This document shows, in pieces, positions 7,979 to 17,185 of a DNA stretch of 64,000 nt. The DNA is from Planctomycetota bacterium. Its GTDB lineage: Bacteria; Planctomycetota; J058; JAJDCQ01. Each line of letters opens with the position of its first letter. Position 1 is the stretch's first letter. The position numbers were made by a program, and so were the translations under genes. The stretch is from contig JAJDCQ010000168.1 of the NCBI GenBank assembly GCA_029260755.1, positions 1 to 64,000 of the forward strand, given 5' to 3'. Under the pieces are notes generated by a model. That model was given only the letters and a program-made list of their open reading frames with translations, did no database searches and was not told where the DNA came from.

Positions 7979-9154
7979 GTGGCCGACGAGACGAAACCTG
8001 CGGCGGACGACACCCCGCCGCCGACCGCCCGCCGGATCGGGTCGCGGGTGATCCGCGTCGGCGTCCTAACCAGCGGCGGCGACTGCCCGGGCCTGAACTC
8101 GGTCATCAAATGGATCGTCCGCGGCGCGCTCGACGACGTGAACATGCGCGAGCGGGGCGAGTTCATCGAGGTCTTCGGGATCAAGGACGGCTGGAAGGGG
8201 CTGATGCGGGCCGACGTCGAGTTCGGCCGCGACCGCAGCGGGAACGTCTTTCCGTTCCGCGATGACGAGCTCGTCCGGTCGATCGACCGGACCGGCGGCA
8301 CCATCCTCGGGAGCAGCCGGACCAACCCGATGCTCTGGGGGCCCGAGCAGGTCGACGAGAGCGAGCGGCTGCTCGCGAACGTCGAGGAGCTTCGCCTCGA
8401 CGCCCTCATCGTGATCGGCGGCGAGGGCAGCCTCACCGTCGCCAATCAGCTCAACGCGCGCGGCCTCCCGGTGATCGGAGTTCCCAAGACGATCGACATG
8501 GACATCGGCGGGACCGAGTACACGATCGGGTTCGAGAGCGCCGTCCAGATCATCATGAACGGCATCGACAACCTGCGGACGACGGCCGGCAGCCACGCGC
8601 GCGTGTTCGTCGTCGAGACGATGGGCCGCAACTGCGGCGAGCTCGCGATCCAGGGGGGCATCGCCGGCGGGGCGTTCATGGTGCTCGTGCCCGAGTACGA
8701 CTTCGACCTCGACCGGGTCGCCGACCGCATCCGCCGCCGGAAGGAGCGGGGGATCCGCTACGCGATCGTCGTCGCCGCCGAGGGCGCGAAGCCGACCGGC
8801 TCCGACTACATCTACGGCGGCAAGAAGGACGACATCGGCCGGCCGGTGCTCGGCGGGATCGGCGTCTATCTCCAGGAGCAGATCGAGGAGCGGACCGATC
8901 ACCAGACCCGCTCCGTCGTCCTGAGTCATCTCCAGCGCGGCGGACCGCCCTGCGCGTTCGACCGGCGGCTCGGCCGGCAGATGGGTCTCGCCGCGATCGA
9001 GCTCGTCGAGAAGCGGCGGTTCGGCCACATGGTCGCGGTCCGCGACGGCAAGGTGACCTCGGTCCCCCTCGCGAGCGCCCTCGGGCCGCGCCGGGTCGCC
9101 GATGCCGACTACGACGCCGAGCGCTATCGCCCGCGTTATCGGGTGCTCGCCTGA
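7979..9154 (+). CDS. pfkA: 6-phosphofructokinase, phosphoryl donor uncertain
   Basis: 391 aa. The GTG at 7979 is preceded by AGGAG at 7969-7973; the frame is open further upstream but overlaps the previous gene. The substrate loop GVLTSGGDCPGLN, the donor loop GGEGS and the catalytic PKTIDMD motif identify the PFK family (fructose 6-phosphate to fructose 1,6-bisphosphate, glycolysis, cytosol). In this family Gly in the GGxG loop goes with ATP use, while Lys in the PKTID position is typical of pyrophosphate enzymes. This protein combines Gly and Lys, as do group III enzymes, many of which use ATP. The usual TIDND is TIDMD here. The donor therefore needs testing. Confidence 0.92.
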   Translation: MADETKPAADDTPPPTARRIGSRVIRVGVLTSGGDCPGLNSVIKWIVRGALDDVNMRERGEFIEVFGIKDGWKGLMRADVEFGRDRSGNVFPFRDDELVRSIDRTGGTILGSSRTNPMLWGPEQVDESERLLANVEELRLDALIVIGGEGSLTVANQLNARGLPVIGVPKTIDMDIGGTEYTIGFESAVQIIMNGIDNLRTTAGSHARVFVVETMGRNCGELAIQGGIAGGAFMVLVPEYDFDLDRVADRIRRRKERGIRYAIVVAAEGAKPTGSDYIYGGKKDDIGRPVLGGIGVYLQEQIEERTDHQTRSVVLSHLQRGGPPCAFDRRLGRQMGLAAIELVEKRRFGHMVAVRDGKVTSVPLASALGPRRVADADYDAERYRPRYRVLA

Positions 9155-9394
9155 TCCGTGGTGGGATCCGCCGTGCTGCTGGCGGATCCGACGTCGAAGA
9201 TCGGCCATCGGGGCAGGTCAACCGACGTTGACGCCCTCGGCCGGGCGCCCTGGCGGTCCCGTCATCTCCGGGGGAGCGGCGAACCGGAGGTGCGCGCCGC
9301 GCGTCTCACGGGAGGCGCCCCATTGGCCCGCCGGTTGCGACCTGGTGACTCGCGTCCGGGCCGTCGCCGAACGTCGGGGGCCGCGGCGGGCGCT

Positions 9395-9423
9395 TTGATC
9401 GGCCATGATGGCCCTGGTATAGT
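9395..9423 (+). promoter_or_regulatory. sigma70-like promoter
   Basis: TTGATC (9395-9400) and TATAGT (9418-9423) with a 17-bp spacer. It is placed just upstream of the zinc-ribbon kinase gene; transcription would start near 9430. The 240 bp between the phosphofructokinase stop and this promoter show nothing else I can identify. Confidence 0.7.
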
Positions 9424-9448
9424 CCAGTGCCACCCGAACACCGGCCCG

Positions 9449-11374
9449 ATGACTCCCACGTCGGGCGAGCTGATGATGACCGTTTCTAGCACTCCTCGGG
9501 CGGCGCACCGGGACCACCGGGACCACCAGGCCATGGCGCGAGACGTCTGCAAGTGCGGCGAGTCGTTGACGCCCGCCGAGGTCGAGATCGTCGAGCGATG
9601 GCAATGCGCGAGCTGCGGCTCGGGGCGGAGCAAGAGCGAGACGGTCGACCTCGAGGCGGTGAAGCTCGACGGGGTCTCGCCGCTGCTCTACGTCGCCAAG
9701 CGTCGCGCCGCCCGCCTGGGCGACACCGTCGAGGTCTCCCCCGACGCGGCCGAGATCGAGCGGCTGACCGAGGAGGCGAAGCGGCGGGCCGACTCGGGCC
9801 GCGCGACCGTCCCCGGCTCGACCGGCGCGGGCGATGGCAGCAGCCGGATCACGGCGGCGACGCCGACCGGAAGCATCCCCATGATGGTGGGCGGCACCGC
9901 CGGGGTCGCCAGTCACGACGCGACCGGCAGCATCCCGCCGCCGGGCGTGTCGGGCGCCGGCTTCGCCTCGGGGACGTTCCTCGACGAGACGGGCGAGGCG
10001 TTCACGATCGGCGAGGGAACCCACCTCGGCGACTTCCTCGTGCGCGGCACCCTCGGCCAGGGCGGGATGGGCGTCGTCTACCTCGCCTACGAGGAGAAGC
10101 TCGATCGCGATGTCGCCCTCAAGGTGCTGAGCCCCTCGCTCTGCCGGAACCGCCGCTTCATCGATCGGTTCAAGCGCGAGGCCCAGGCGGCCGCCGGCCT
10201 CGCCCATCCCAACATCACGCACATCTACCGGATCGACGAGCACGCGGGGATTCACTTCTACGCGATGGAGCTCGTTCGCGGGAAGAACCTCGTCGAGATC
10301 CTCGGCGAGCGCGGCGCGATGCCGGCGGCCGAGGCGCTCCCGATCATCCGGCACTCGGCCGAGGGTCTCCGGGCGGCCACCCAGCACAAGATCACCCACC
10401 GCGACGTCAAGCCGAGCAACATCATGTTGACCGAGAGCGGCGCGGTGAAGGTGACCGACTTCGGCCTCGCGAAGGCCTACATGGGGAGCCTCGAGCTCAC
10501 CTCGACCGGCGTGATCCTCGGGACGCCGGTCTACATGTCGCCCGAGCAGGGGCGCGGCGATCCGGTCGATCACCGCTCGGACATGTACTCGCTCGGCGCG
10601 ACCTTCTACCACCTGATCTACGGCAAGCCGCCCTTCCAGGCGGACAGCCCGATCTCGCTCATCCTGAAGCACATCTCGGACGCGCCGAGCTTCCCCGAGG
10701 ACAAGGCGGCGCGGGTGCCCCGCGGCGTCGTCGCGATCATCCGACGCCTCCTCGAGAAGGACCCCGACCGCCGCTACGCGACCTACGACGACCTCCTCCG
10801 CGACCTCGATGCCGTCCTCGCGGGCCGCGAGATCGCGGGGCCCGCGACCGGACGCGGCGGCGTCTACGTCCTGCCGCGCGGGCGGCCGTCGGGCGACAGC
10901 ACCGGCGCCACCCGGAGCGCGCTCCGGATGTCGAAGCTCTCGGTCGCGAAGGCGAACCTGCGCCTGCAGCGGATGGAGAAGGCGCTCGCCCTGCTGCGCG
11001 AGATGCTGAGCGAGGCCGAGGACCCCGACCTCCGGACGGAGGCGGCGCTGATGCTCCTCGACATCTACGACCGCGACGGAGACATCGAGCGCGCCCGCGA
11101 GGCCGCCCAGGTCGCCCTCGACACCGGCCGGAACAAGGCGGTGAAGGCGTTCGTCTGCTGGAAGCTCGCCGCCTACCACGAGCGCGAGGCGATCGACCGC
11201 GAGCGACGCGCCCTCGCCCTCTACGAGCGCGTCCTGGCCGAGTCGCCCGACGGTCTCCCGAAGGAGGTCGTCGCGCGCAAGGTGAAGGACATCCGATCCC
11301 GCATCGCCTTGGCCGAGCGTTCGCTCGGCGAGATCCGTGTCGTCCTGCGCGACAGCGGCGACCCCGACCGCTGA
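9449..11374 (+). CDS. Ser/Thr protein kinase with N-terminal zinc ribbon and C-terminal helical repeats
   Basis: 641 aa from the ATG at 9449. ATG codons at 9473/9476 and 9533 also fit, and a promoter at 9395-9423 excludes much earlier starts. Immediately after the last candidate start comes a zinc-ribbon-like pair CKCG...CASCG with about 20 residues between. A Gly/Ser/Thr-rich linker of about 130 residues leads to the kinase domain: GQGGMGVVYLA, VALKVL, HRDVKPSN, DFGLAKAY and GTPVYMSPEQ. The C-terminal 170 residues are helical and TPR-like (LRLQRMEKALALLREML and following). No membrane segment is apparent, so this kinase appears to be cytosolic, unlike most others in the window. The hflX gene starts inside its 3' end. 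Confidence 0.88.
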   Translation: MTPTSGELMMTVSSTPRAAHRDHRDHQAMARDVCKCGESLTPAEVEIVERWQCASCGSGRSKSETVDLEAVKLDGVSPLLYVAKRRAARLGDTVEVSPDAAEIERLTEEAKRRADSGRATVPGSTGAGDGSSRITAATPTGSIPMMVGGTAGVASHDATGSIPPPGVSGAGFASGTFLDETGEAFTIGEGTHLGDFLVRGTLGQGGMGVVYLAYEEKLDRDVALKVLSPSLCRNRRFIDRFKREAQAAAGLAHPNITHIYRIDEHAGIHFYAMELVRGKNLVEILGERGAMPAAEALPIIRHSAEGLRAATQHKITHRDVKPSNIMLTESGAVKVTDFGLAKAYMGSLELTSTGVILGTPVYMSPEQGRGDPVDHRSDMYSLGATFYHLIYGKPPFQADSPISLILKHISDAPSFPEDKAARVPRGVVAIIRRLLEKDPDRRYATYDDLLRDLDAVLAGREIAGPATGRGGVYVLPRGRPSGDSTGATRSALRMSKLSVAKANLRLQRMEKALALLREMLSEAEDPDLRTEAALMLLDIYDRDGDIERAREAAQVALDTGRNKAVKAFVCWKLAAYHEREAIDRERRALALYERVLAESPDGLPKEVVARKVKDIRSRIALAERSLGEIRVVLRDSGDPDR

Positions 11375-12785
11375 TGCCGATGCGCCCACCACGACGCGGC
11401 CGCCCGCCGACGAGACCCTCCTGAGCAAGAAGAGACGAGCCGACCGGCTGCACGACCTCCCCGCCGCGGCCGAGCTGCGCGAGCGGCGGGCGGTCCTCGT
11501 CGCGGCGAAGACCGCCGCCGCGACGCGGAGCGCGTCGACCTCGGGGCGTCACTCGATGGACGACGACCCCGAGCAGAGCCTCGAGGAGCTCGCCAGCCTC
11601 GCCGACAGCGCCGGGCTCGAGGTCGCCGGGCGTCTCGTTCAGCGACGGGAGCGCCCGCACCCGGCGACCTACGTCGGCGCCGGCTTCGCCGATCGGATCA
11701 AGACGACGGTCGAGTCGCTCGACGCCGGCCTCGTCATCAGCGACGACGACCTCTCGCCCGCCCAGGGCCGGAATCTCGAGAAGATCCTCGGCTGCCGGAT
11801 CATCGACCGGTCCGAGCTGATCCTCGACATCTTCAAGGACCACGCGCGGACCCGTCAGGCGCGCCTCCAGGTCGAGCTGGCCCGGCTCGAGTACTCCCTC
11901 CCCCGGCTGAAGAAGATGTGGAGTCACCTCGGCCGCGTCCGCGGCGGCATCGGCGCGCGCGGCGGCATGGGCGAGAAGCAGATCGAGGTGGACAAGCGCC
12001 TCGTCCGGAACAAGATCCGTGACCTCAAGCGGGACCTCACCTCGATCGCGGCGCGCAAGGCCCGGAGCGTCTCGCGCCGGGCCGAGGAGTTCGGCGTCGC
12101 GCTCGTCGGCTACACGAACGCGGGGAAGAGCTCGCTGTTCAACCGCCTCGCCGCGCCCGAGAACGGCGTCCTGGTGGCGAACCGCCTCTTCAGCACCCTC
12201 GACACGCGCACCCGCGCCTGGGATCTGGGCGACGGCGTCCGGGCGCTCCTGTCCGACACGGTCGGCTTCATCCGCAACATCCCTCACCACCTCGTCGCGA
12301 GCTTCCACGCGACCCTCGAGGAGGTCCGGAGCGCGGACCTGCTCCTGCACGTCGTCGACGTGAGCGGCGACGACCCGCTCGGCTCGGCGCGGGCCGTGCG
12401 CAAGGTGCTCAAGGGGATCGGCTGCGAGGAGAAGCGCGAGCTGCTCGTCCTGAACAAGGTCGATCGCCTCGACCCGGCCACGGCGACGGCCGAGATCGAC
12501 CACTTCGCGCGTCAGCTCGGCGCCGCCGTCGCCGTCAGCGCCCACACCGGCGACGGCATCGACGATCTGCGCGACAAGGTGGCCGGGCTGTTCGGGAGCT
12601 TCTGGGAGGAGCTCGAGCTCGAGCTCGACGCGGGCGACGGACGGCGCCGCGCGCTCATCGCGGCGAACGCCCAGGTGCTCCACCAGGAGGACGACCCCGA
12701 GACCGGCCGGAGCAAGTTCCGGATCCGGATCGACCCGCGCTTCCTCGGAGACCTGCGCGGCGCGGTCGAGGATGTCGACTCTTAA
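11337..12785 (+). CDS. hflX: ribosome-associated GTPase HflX
   Basis: 482 aa from a GTG at 11337 overlapping the kinase gene by 38 bases; the start is uncertain because the conserved part begins around residue 40. HflX N-terminal domain signatures are visible (PATYVGAGFADRI, the long helical RQARLQVELARLEYSLPRL and the glycine-rich GGIGARGGMGEKQIEVDKR loop). The G domain follows with P-loop GYTNAGKS, G3 DTVGFI and G4 NKVD. HflX binds the 50S subunit and rescues or splits stalled ribosomes under stress. Translational coupling to the upstream kinase is likely from the overlap. Confidence 0.93.
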   Translation: MSSCATAATPTADADAPTTTRPPADETLLSKKRRADRLHDLPAAAELRERRAVLVAAKTAAATRSASTSGRHSMDDDPEQSLEELASLADSAGLEVAGRLVQRRERPHPATYVGAGFADRIKTTVESLDAGLVISDDDLSPAQGRNLEKILGCRIIDRSELILDIFKDHARTRQARLQVELARLEYSLPRLKKMWSHLGRVRGGIGARGGMGEKQIEVDKRLVRNKIRDLKRDLTSIAARKARSVSRRAEEFGVALVGYTNAGKSSLFNRLAAPENGVLVANRLFSTLDTRTRAWDLGDGVRALLSDTVGFIRNIPHHLVASFHATLEEVRSADLLLHVVDVSGDDPLGSARAVRKVLKGIGCEEKRELLVLNKVDRLDPATATAEIDHFARQLGAAVAVSAHTGDGIDDLRDKVAGLFGSFWEELELELDAGDGRRRALIAANAQVLHQEDDPETGRSKFRIRIDPRFLGDLRGAVEDVDS

Positions 12786-12826
12786 GGCTCTGCCTGTTAG
12801 TGCGTTAGGTGTCTCGGTCGATTTTC

Positions 12827-12848
12827 CGCGTCCTTACCGCGTCTTTAC
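12827..12848 (+). promoter_or_regulatory. 11-bp tandem direct repeat, candidate Pho box of phoB
   Basis: CGCGTCCTTAC is followed directly by CGCGTCTTTAC, ten of eleven positions identical. Their CTTAC/TTTAC cores lie 11 bp apart, the helical spacing of PhoB/PhoP-type binding sites. It lies 81 bp before the start of phoB. I see no convincing -10 element here. Confidence 0.45.
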
Positions 12849-12929
12849 GTTCCTGGGTCAGACTTCGGTCGGGCGATTCCCCATGGGGTGGGGAGGCCTT
12901 TGGGCTGGTCGAGAGAGGTCCCAGGACCC

Positions 12930-13685
12930 ATGGTAGAGACCGTGCGGCAGAGCAAGTCCGGTGAGAAGCTCGGCGTGAGCACGCTGCGAGAGAGCATCCT
13001 CATCATCGAGGACGAGCCCGACATCCGTGAGCTGATGGAGTACAACCTCGTGCGTGAGGGCTACCGCGTCCTCCAGGCCGACGACGGCGAGGAGGGCATG
13101 GCTCTCTGCAAGGAGAAGGCGCCCGACCTCGTCATCCTCGACCTGATGCTGCCGGGCGTCGACGGCATCGAGATCTGCCGGCGCTTCAAGTCGGACCCGG
13201 TCACCCAGTCGATCCCCGTCATCATGGTGACGGCCAAGTCCGAGGAGGCCGACGTCGTCCTCGGTCTGAGCATGGGCGCCGACGACTACGTGACGAAGCC
13301 GTTCGGACCGAAGGCGCTCGTCGCGCGCGTCAGGGCGGTGCTCCGGCGCGGCCCCCTCAAGGAGGACCGCAAGGGCGGTGACCGGGTCGTCCGCGCCGGC
13401 GTCGTGATCGACCGCAGCCGCCACGAGGTGACGATCGACGACGAGCCGATCACGTTCACCCCGACCGAGCTCCGCCTCCTCCACTTCCTCGCCAGCCATC
13501 CCGGGCGCGTCTTCACCCGCGACCACCTCCTCTCGCGCGCGATCGGCGAGCACGCCGTCGTGATCGACCGGAACATCGATGTCCACATCCGCTCGATCCG
13601 GCAGAAGCTTGGTCTGAAGTACCGCGCGCTGGTGGAGACGGTCCGCGGCGTCGGCTACAAGTTCAAGGACCTCGCGAAGAGGTAG
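12930..13685 (+). CDS. phoB: PhoB-type response regulator
   Basis: 251 aa from the ATG at 12930; GAGAGAGG lies about 12 bases upstream. The receiver domain (residues 26-145) has the acidic pair in IIEDEPD, the phosphoacceptor in VILDLMLPGVDG (Asp71), the Thr in VMVTAKS and the Lys in YVTKPFG. The C-terminal domain is an OmpR/PhoB winged helix (FTPTELRLLHFLASHPGRVFTR ... RNIDVHIRSIRQKLG ... RGVGYKF). In PhoB family members this activates phosphate-starvation genes. It is followed 16 bases later by its probable sensor kinase and then by porin and pst genes, which is the basis for the PhoB name. Confidence 0.93.
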   Translation: MVETVRQSKSGEKLGVSTLRESILIIEDEPDIRELMEYNLVREGYRVLQADDGEEGMALCKEKAPDLVILDLMLPGVDGIEICRRFKSDPVTQSIPVIMVTAKSEEADVVLGLSMGADDYVTKPFGPKALVARVRAVLRRGPLKEDRKGGDRVVRAGVVIDRSRHEVTIDDEPITFTPTELRLLHFLASHPGRVFTRDHLLSRAIGEHAVVIDRNIDVHIRSIRQKLGLKYRALVETVRGVGYKFKDLAKR

Positions 13686-13701
13686 CCGAGGAGGCGGTCG
13701 T

Positions 13702-15501
13702 GTGATCCGGTCGTTCCTCGCCAAGCTCTACGCCGGATACGCGGTCCTCGTCGTCATCACCGCCCTGCTGATCGGGGTGCTCGTCAGCGGGCGGATCGAG
13801 CAGGACTCGCTCGAGGACGTCGCGAGCGAGCTCCGGGCGCAGGCCCACCTCCTCGCCGCGATCGCCGAGCCGACCCTCGATCGCCACGCGGACCGGGCCA
13901 TCCTCCAGGACCGCGTCGGTCAGCTCGGCCGGGAGCTCGGCACGCGCTTCACCGTGATCGGCCCCGACGGGCTCGTTCTCGCCGACTCCGACGAGGAGCC
14001 CGCCCGGATGGACGATCACGGCGAGCGCCCCGAGGTGCTCGGCGCCCGGACCGGCGGGGAGGCGACCGCCGTCCGGTGGAGCTCGACCCTCGAGCGGCGG
14101 CTCATGTACGTCGCGGTCGTCGTTCCGGGCGCGGGTCCCGACGGGGCGGGCGAGCCGCGCGGCTACGTCCGGACCGCCCTCCCCCTCACGGTGATCGACG
14201 AGCGGCTCGCGTTCATCCGGGCGAGCGTGTTCGCCGGCGCGGTCCTGGGGGTGGCCGTCGCGCTCGTCCTCGGCTGGTTCCTCGCGCGCCGGTTCAGTCG
14301 ACCGCTGACGGAGATGACCGAGGCGGCCGTGGCGATGGCCGCTGGCGACTACGACCGAACCGTGACCGTGAAGGGGCACGACGAGGTCGCCCGCCTCGGC
14401 GAGGCGTTCCGGGAGATGGCGACGCAGCTCCGCGATCGGATGAACACGATCACCCGCCATCGCAATCGCCTCCTCGCGATCCTCGGCAGCATGGTCGAGG
14501 GCGTCGTCGCGATCGACCGCGAGGAGCGCGTCGTGCACCTCAACGCGGTCGCGGCGCAGATCCTGCGCGCGGTCCCCGGCGAGAGCGTGGGGCGGCGGAT
14601 CTGGGAGGTGACGCGGGTCCGGGAGGTCTGCGACGTGCTCGCCGAGGCGCTCCGCGAGACGCGTGACGTCCAGCGCGAGGCGCGTCTCGCGGCGTCGCCC
14701 CGCGACCTGGTCGTCCAGCTCCGCGCGGCGCCGCTCCGCGACGGCCGCGGCGAGGTCGTCGGCGCCGTCGTGGTCATTCACGACGACACCGAGCGCCATC
14801 AGCTCGACGCGATGCGCCGCGACTTCGTGGCGAACGTCAGCCACGAGATCAAGACGCCGCTGACCGTGATCCGCGGGGCGGTCGAGACCCTCCTCGACGA
14901 CCCGGACGCGCCGCCCGAGGTGACGAAGCGCTTCCTCGAGAAGAGCGTCGCCCAGTGCGAGCGGCTCTCCTCGCTCCTCACCGATCTCCTCGCCCTCTCC
15001 CGGATCGAGAGCGAGGAGGGGGCCGTCGAGCGGGTCGCCGTCGACCTCCGCAAGCCGGTCCGCGAGTGCGTCAGCCGGCTCTCGACCGAAGGCGAGAAGA
15101 GCGGGATCACCGTCGAGGTCGACGTCCCCGAGCTCCCCGTCGTCGTGTCGGGCGACGAGGAGGCGCTCCGGCAGCTCACCGACAACCTCGTCCTCAACGC
15201 GATCAAGTACACGAGCGAGGGCGGCCGGGTCTGGGTGCGGGTGCGCACCGAGGGGTCCGAGGCGATCCTCGAGGTCGAGGACACCGGGATCGGGATCGAG
15301 CCGCGGCACCAGGAGCGGATCTTCGAGCGCTTCTACCGCGTCGACAAGGCGCGAAGCCGGGCGGTCGGGGGCACCGGCCTCGGTCTCGCGATCGTGAAGC
15401 ACATCGCGATCGCCCTGGACGGCCGGGCGACCGTCGAGAGCGTCCCCGGCAAGGGCAGCACGTTCCGGGTCAGCCTGCCCGCCCGCTCGCCCTCGGACTG
15501 A
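13702..15501 (+). CDS. phoR: PhoR-type sensor histidine kinase
   Basis: 599 aa, GTG start. Order of domains: membrane helix about 8-30; periplasmic sensor of about 140 residues; second membrane helix about 175-195 (ASVFAGAVLGVAVALVLGWF); HAMP linker about 197-250; PAS domain about 255-365; dimerisation domain with FVANVSHEIKTPL, where His381 is the expected phosphorylation site; and an ATPase domain with the N box (NLVLNAIKY), DTGIGI and GGTGLGLAIVKH. The protein has the layout of PhoR kinases with a large periplasmic domain. It senses phosphate status together with the Pst transporter and PhoU, both encoded downstream. Confidence 0.92.
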   Translation: MIRSFLAKLYAGYAVLVVITALLIGVLVSGRIEQDSLEDVASELRAQAHLLAAIAEPTLDRHADRAILQDRVGQLGRELGTRFTVIGPDGLVLADSDEEPARMDDHGERPEVLGARTGGEATAVRWSSTLERRLMYVAVVVPGAGPDGAGEPRGYVRTALPLTVIDERLAFIRASVFAGAVLGVAVALVLGWFLARRFSRPLTEMTEAAVAMAAGDYDRTVTVKGHDEVARLGEAFREMATQLRDRMNTITRHRNRLLAILGSMVEGVVAIDREERVVHLNAVAAQILRAVPGESVGRRIWEVTRVREVCDVLAEALRETRDVQREARLAASPRDLVVQLRAAPLRDGRGEVVGAVVVIHDDTERHQLDAMRRDFVANVSHEIKTPLTVIRGAVETLLDDPDAPPEVTKRFLEKSVAQCERLSSLLTDLLALSRIESEEGAVERVAVDLRKPVRECVSRLSTEGEKSGITVEVDVPELPVVVSGDEEALRQLTDNLVLNAIKYTSEGGRVWVRVRTEGSEAILEVEDTGIGIEPRHQERIFERFYRVDKARSRAVGGTGLGLAIVKHIAIALDGRATVESVPGKGSTFRVSLPARSPSD

Positions 15502-15525
15502 GGTCCGCCGCGGCCGAGCGGCATC

Positions 15526-15553
15526 TTTACGGACCTCTCATTCGCCGTATACT
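15526..15553 (+). promoter_or_regulatory. promoter with overlapping Pho-box-like repeat before porin gene
   Basis: TATACT at 15548-15553 is a good -10. TTTACG at 15526-15531, 16 bp upstream, can serve as a -35. TTTAC (15526-15530) and CTCAT (15537-15541) are spaced by 11 bp, similar to the repeats before phoB and pstS, so the -35 region could be a PhoB site. Confidence 0.5.
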
Positions 15554-15626
15554 CCGCCCCCCTACCGTCGCTCGCGCCGGGGCGGGTCCGTGGGGGACCG
15601 ACGACTCCGTGCAGGGGGAGGCCGAC

Positions 15627-17183
15627 ATGAGATTCGGAATCGCACGGCTGGCTCGGATCGGGCTGGTCGGGCTGGCGCTCGCCGTGGTCGCTGGCGCCGG
15701 GAGTGCTCTCGCGCAGGAAGGAACCGGATCCACCGAGGAGCGCCTCGACGCCCTCGAGCGGATGCTCCGCGAGCAGCAGAAGACGATCGACGCGCAGTCG
15801 CGCGAGATCGACCGGCTCCGGGCGGCGCAGGCGGTCCCGCCGCCCGCGGGCGGCGTCGACGGCGACGGGCCCGGCGCGCCCGGGGCGGAGAGCCCGGCGG
15901 ACGCCGAGGGCGCGGCGCCAGCGGGCGAGGCCCGACGGGTCGATCCGGCGGTCGCCGAGCAGGTCGACGAGTACCTCGGGGAGCTCGGCGTGGGCCCGGC
16001 CGACGTGGTCGCCGGCTGGAAGGACGGCTTCTTCCTCGCGACCCGGGATGGCGAGCACAAGCTCGGGATCAACGGGTTCATTCACGCCGACTTCCGTCTC
16101 CCCGAGAAGGACCACCCGGTCGCGGAGCCCGAGGCGCTCGTGCGACGGCTCCGGGTCGACTTCAGCGCGACGCTGTTCGACTACTACAAGTTCAAGGCGA
16201 CGCTCGCCCTCGATCAGGGCAACGCGTCCCTCGCCGACGGCTGGATGGGGGTCGAGTACTGGAAGGAGGCGAAGCTCCGGGTCGGCCAGTTCAAGGAGCC
16301 GTTCGGCCTCGAGGAGCTCACGTCCGACAAGTACGTCTACTTCGTCGAGCGGTCGCTCCCGATCGACAACCTCGCGCCGAGTCGGGACGTCGGCGCGATG
16401 ATCCACGGCTCGCTCTTCGACGGGATCCTCGACTACCAGGTGGGGGGCTTCAACGGCGCGGGCCAGAACAACAAGGAGTTCGACTCCGAGAAGGAGATCG
16501 CCGCCCGGATCGTCCTGCGACCGCTCAGGACGCTCAACAGCACCTGGCTGAGCGGCCTCCACCTCGGCTTCGCCTGGACCTACGGCGAGCCGAACGACGA
16601 GAACATCGGCGGCGACGAGCTCAAGACCGCGATCGACACGGCCTTCTTCCAGTTCGCGAACGGCGTCCTCCTCGACGGGACGAAGGTGCGCTACGGGCTC
16701 GAGCTCGCCTGGCAGGGCGGCCCGGTCTCGCTGAGCGCCGAGGCGATCCACGTCCGCCAGAAGGACCTGAAGCTCGGAAACGCCCGGGAAGACCTCGACA
16801 TCTACGCGGCCTACGTGACGGTCGGCTGCTTCCTCACGGGCGAGTTCGTCGGCGAGGAGACCAAGGACGGCTTCGCCCTGAGGGGGTTCGGGAAGACGAC
16901 CCCGAACGAGAACTTCGACCCCTTCGAGGGCGGCATCGGCGCCATTCAGCTCTCGGCGCGGGTCGGCTACCTGCGGACCGAGGCCTCGATCGTCAACAGC
17001 GGCTTCGCGACCGGCACCGACCTGGTCGTCGACCTCACCGTCGGCCTGAACTGGCACCTCAACCGTTACGTCCTCGTCCGCGTCGACTACAACCGCGTCT
17101 GGTTCGACGATGAGATCATCCTCGACGGCCAGGCGGCGAACGGCGAGGACGCGATTCTGATGCGGCTTCAGCTCGAGTTCTAG
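15627..17183 (+). CDS. phosphate-selective porin, OprP/OprO family
   Basis: 518 aa. ATG at 15627 with GGAGG at 15617-15621; longer in-frame extensions overlap phoR and lack a signal sequence. A signal peptide ends near ALAQEG. A short coiled coil follows (EERLDALERMLREQQKTIDAQSREIDRLRAAQ), then a Gly/Pro/Ala-rich linker. From about residue 150 the chain has alternating beta-strand patterns with DFRLPEKDHP, VGQFKEPFGLEEL and FVERSLPIDNLAPSRDVG, all typical of porins O and P, and it ends in an aromatic-hydrophobic strand (LQLEF) as expected for an outer-membrane barrel. The coiled coil may trimerise the barrel or reach toward peptidoglycan. Located between phoR and pst, so phosphate uptake is the likely role. 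Confidence 0.88.
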   Translation: MRFGIARLARIGLVGLALAVVAGAGSALAQEGTGSTEERLDALERMLREQQKTIDAQSREIDRLRAAQAVPPPAGGVDGDGPGAPGAESPADAEGAAPAGEARRVDPAVAEQVDEYLGELGVGPADVVAGWKDGFFLATRDGEHKLGINGFIHADFRLPEKDHPVAEPEALVRRLRVDFSATLFDYYKFKATLALDQGNASLADGWMGVEYWKEAKLRVGQFKEPFGLEELTSDKYVYFVERSLPIDNLAPSRDVGAMIHGSLFDGILDYQVGGFNGAGQNNKEFDSEKEIAARIVLRPLRTLNSTWLSGLHLGFAWTYGEPNDENIGGDELKTAIDTAFFQFANGVLLDGTKVRYGLELAWQGGPVSLSAEAIHVRQKDLKLGNAREDLDIYAAYVTVGCFLTGEFVGEETKDGFALRGFGKTTPNENFDPFEGGIGAIQLSARVGYLRTEASIVNSGFATGTDLVVDLTVGLNWHLNRYVLVRVDYNRVWFDDEIILDGQAANGEDAILMRLQLEF

Positions 17184-17185
17184 AG

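Noticed and set aside
12786-12929. Leader before phoB examined for a riboswitch
   Set aside because: Only the direct repeat is notable; no conserved riboswitch core or stable hairpin is present.
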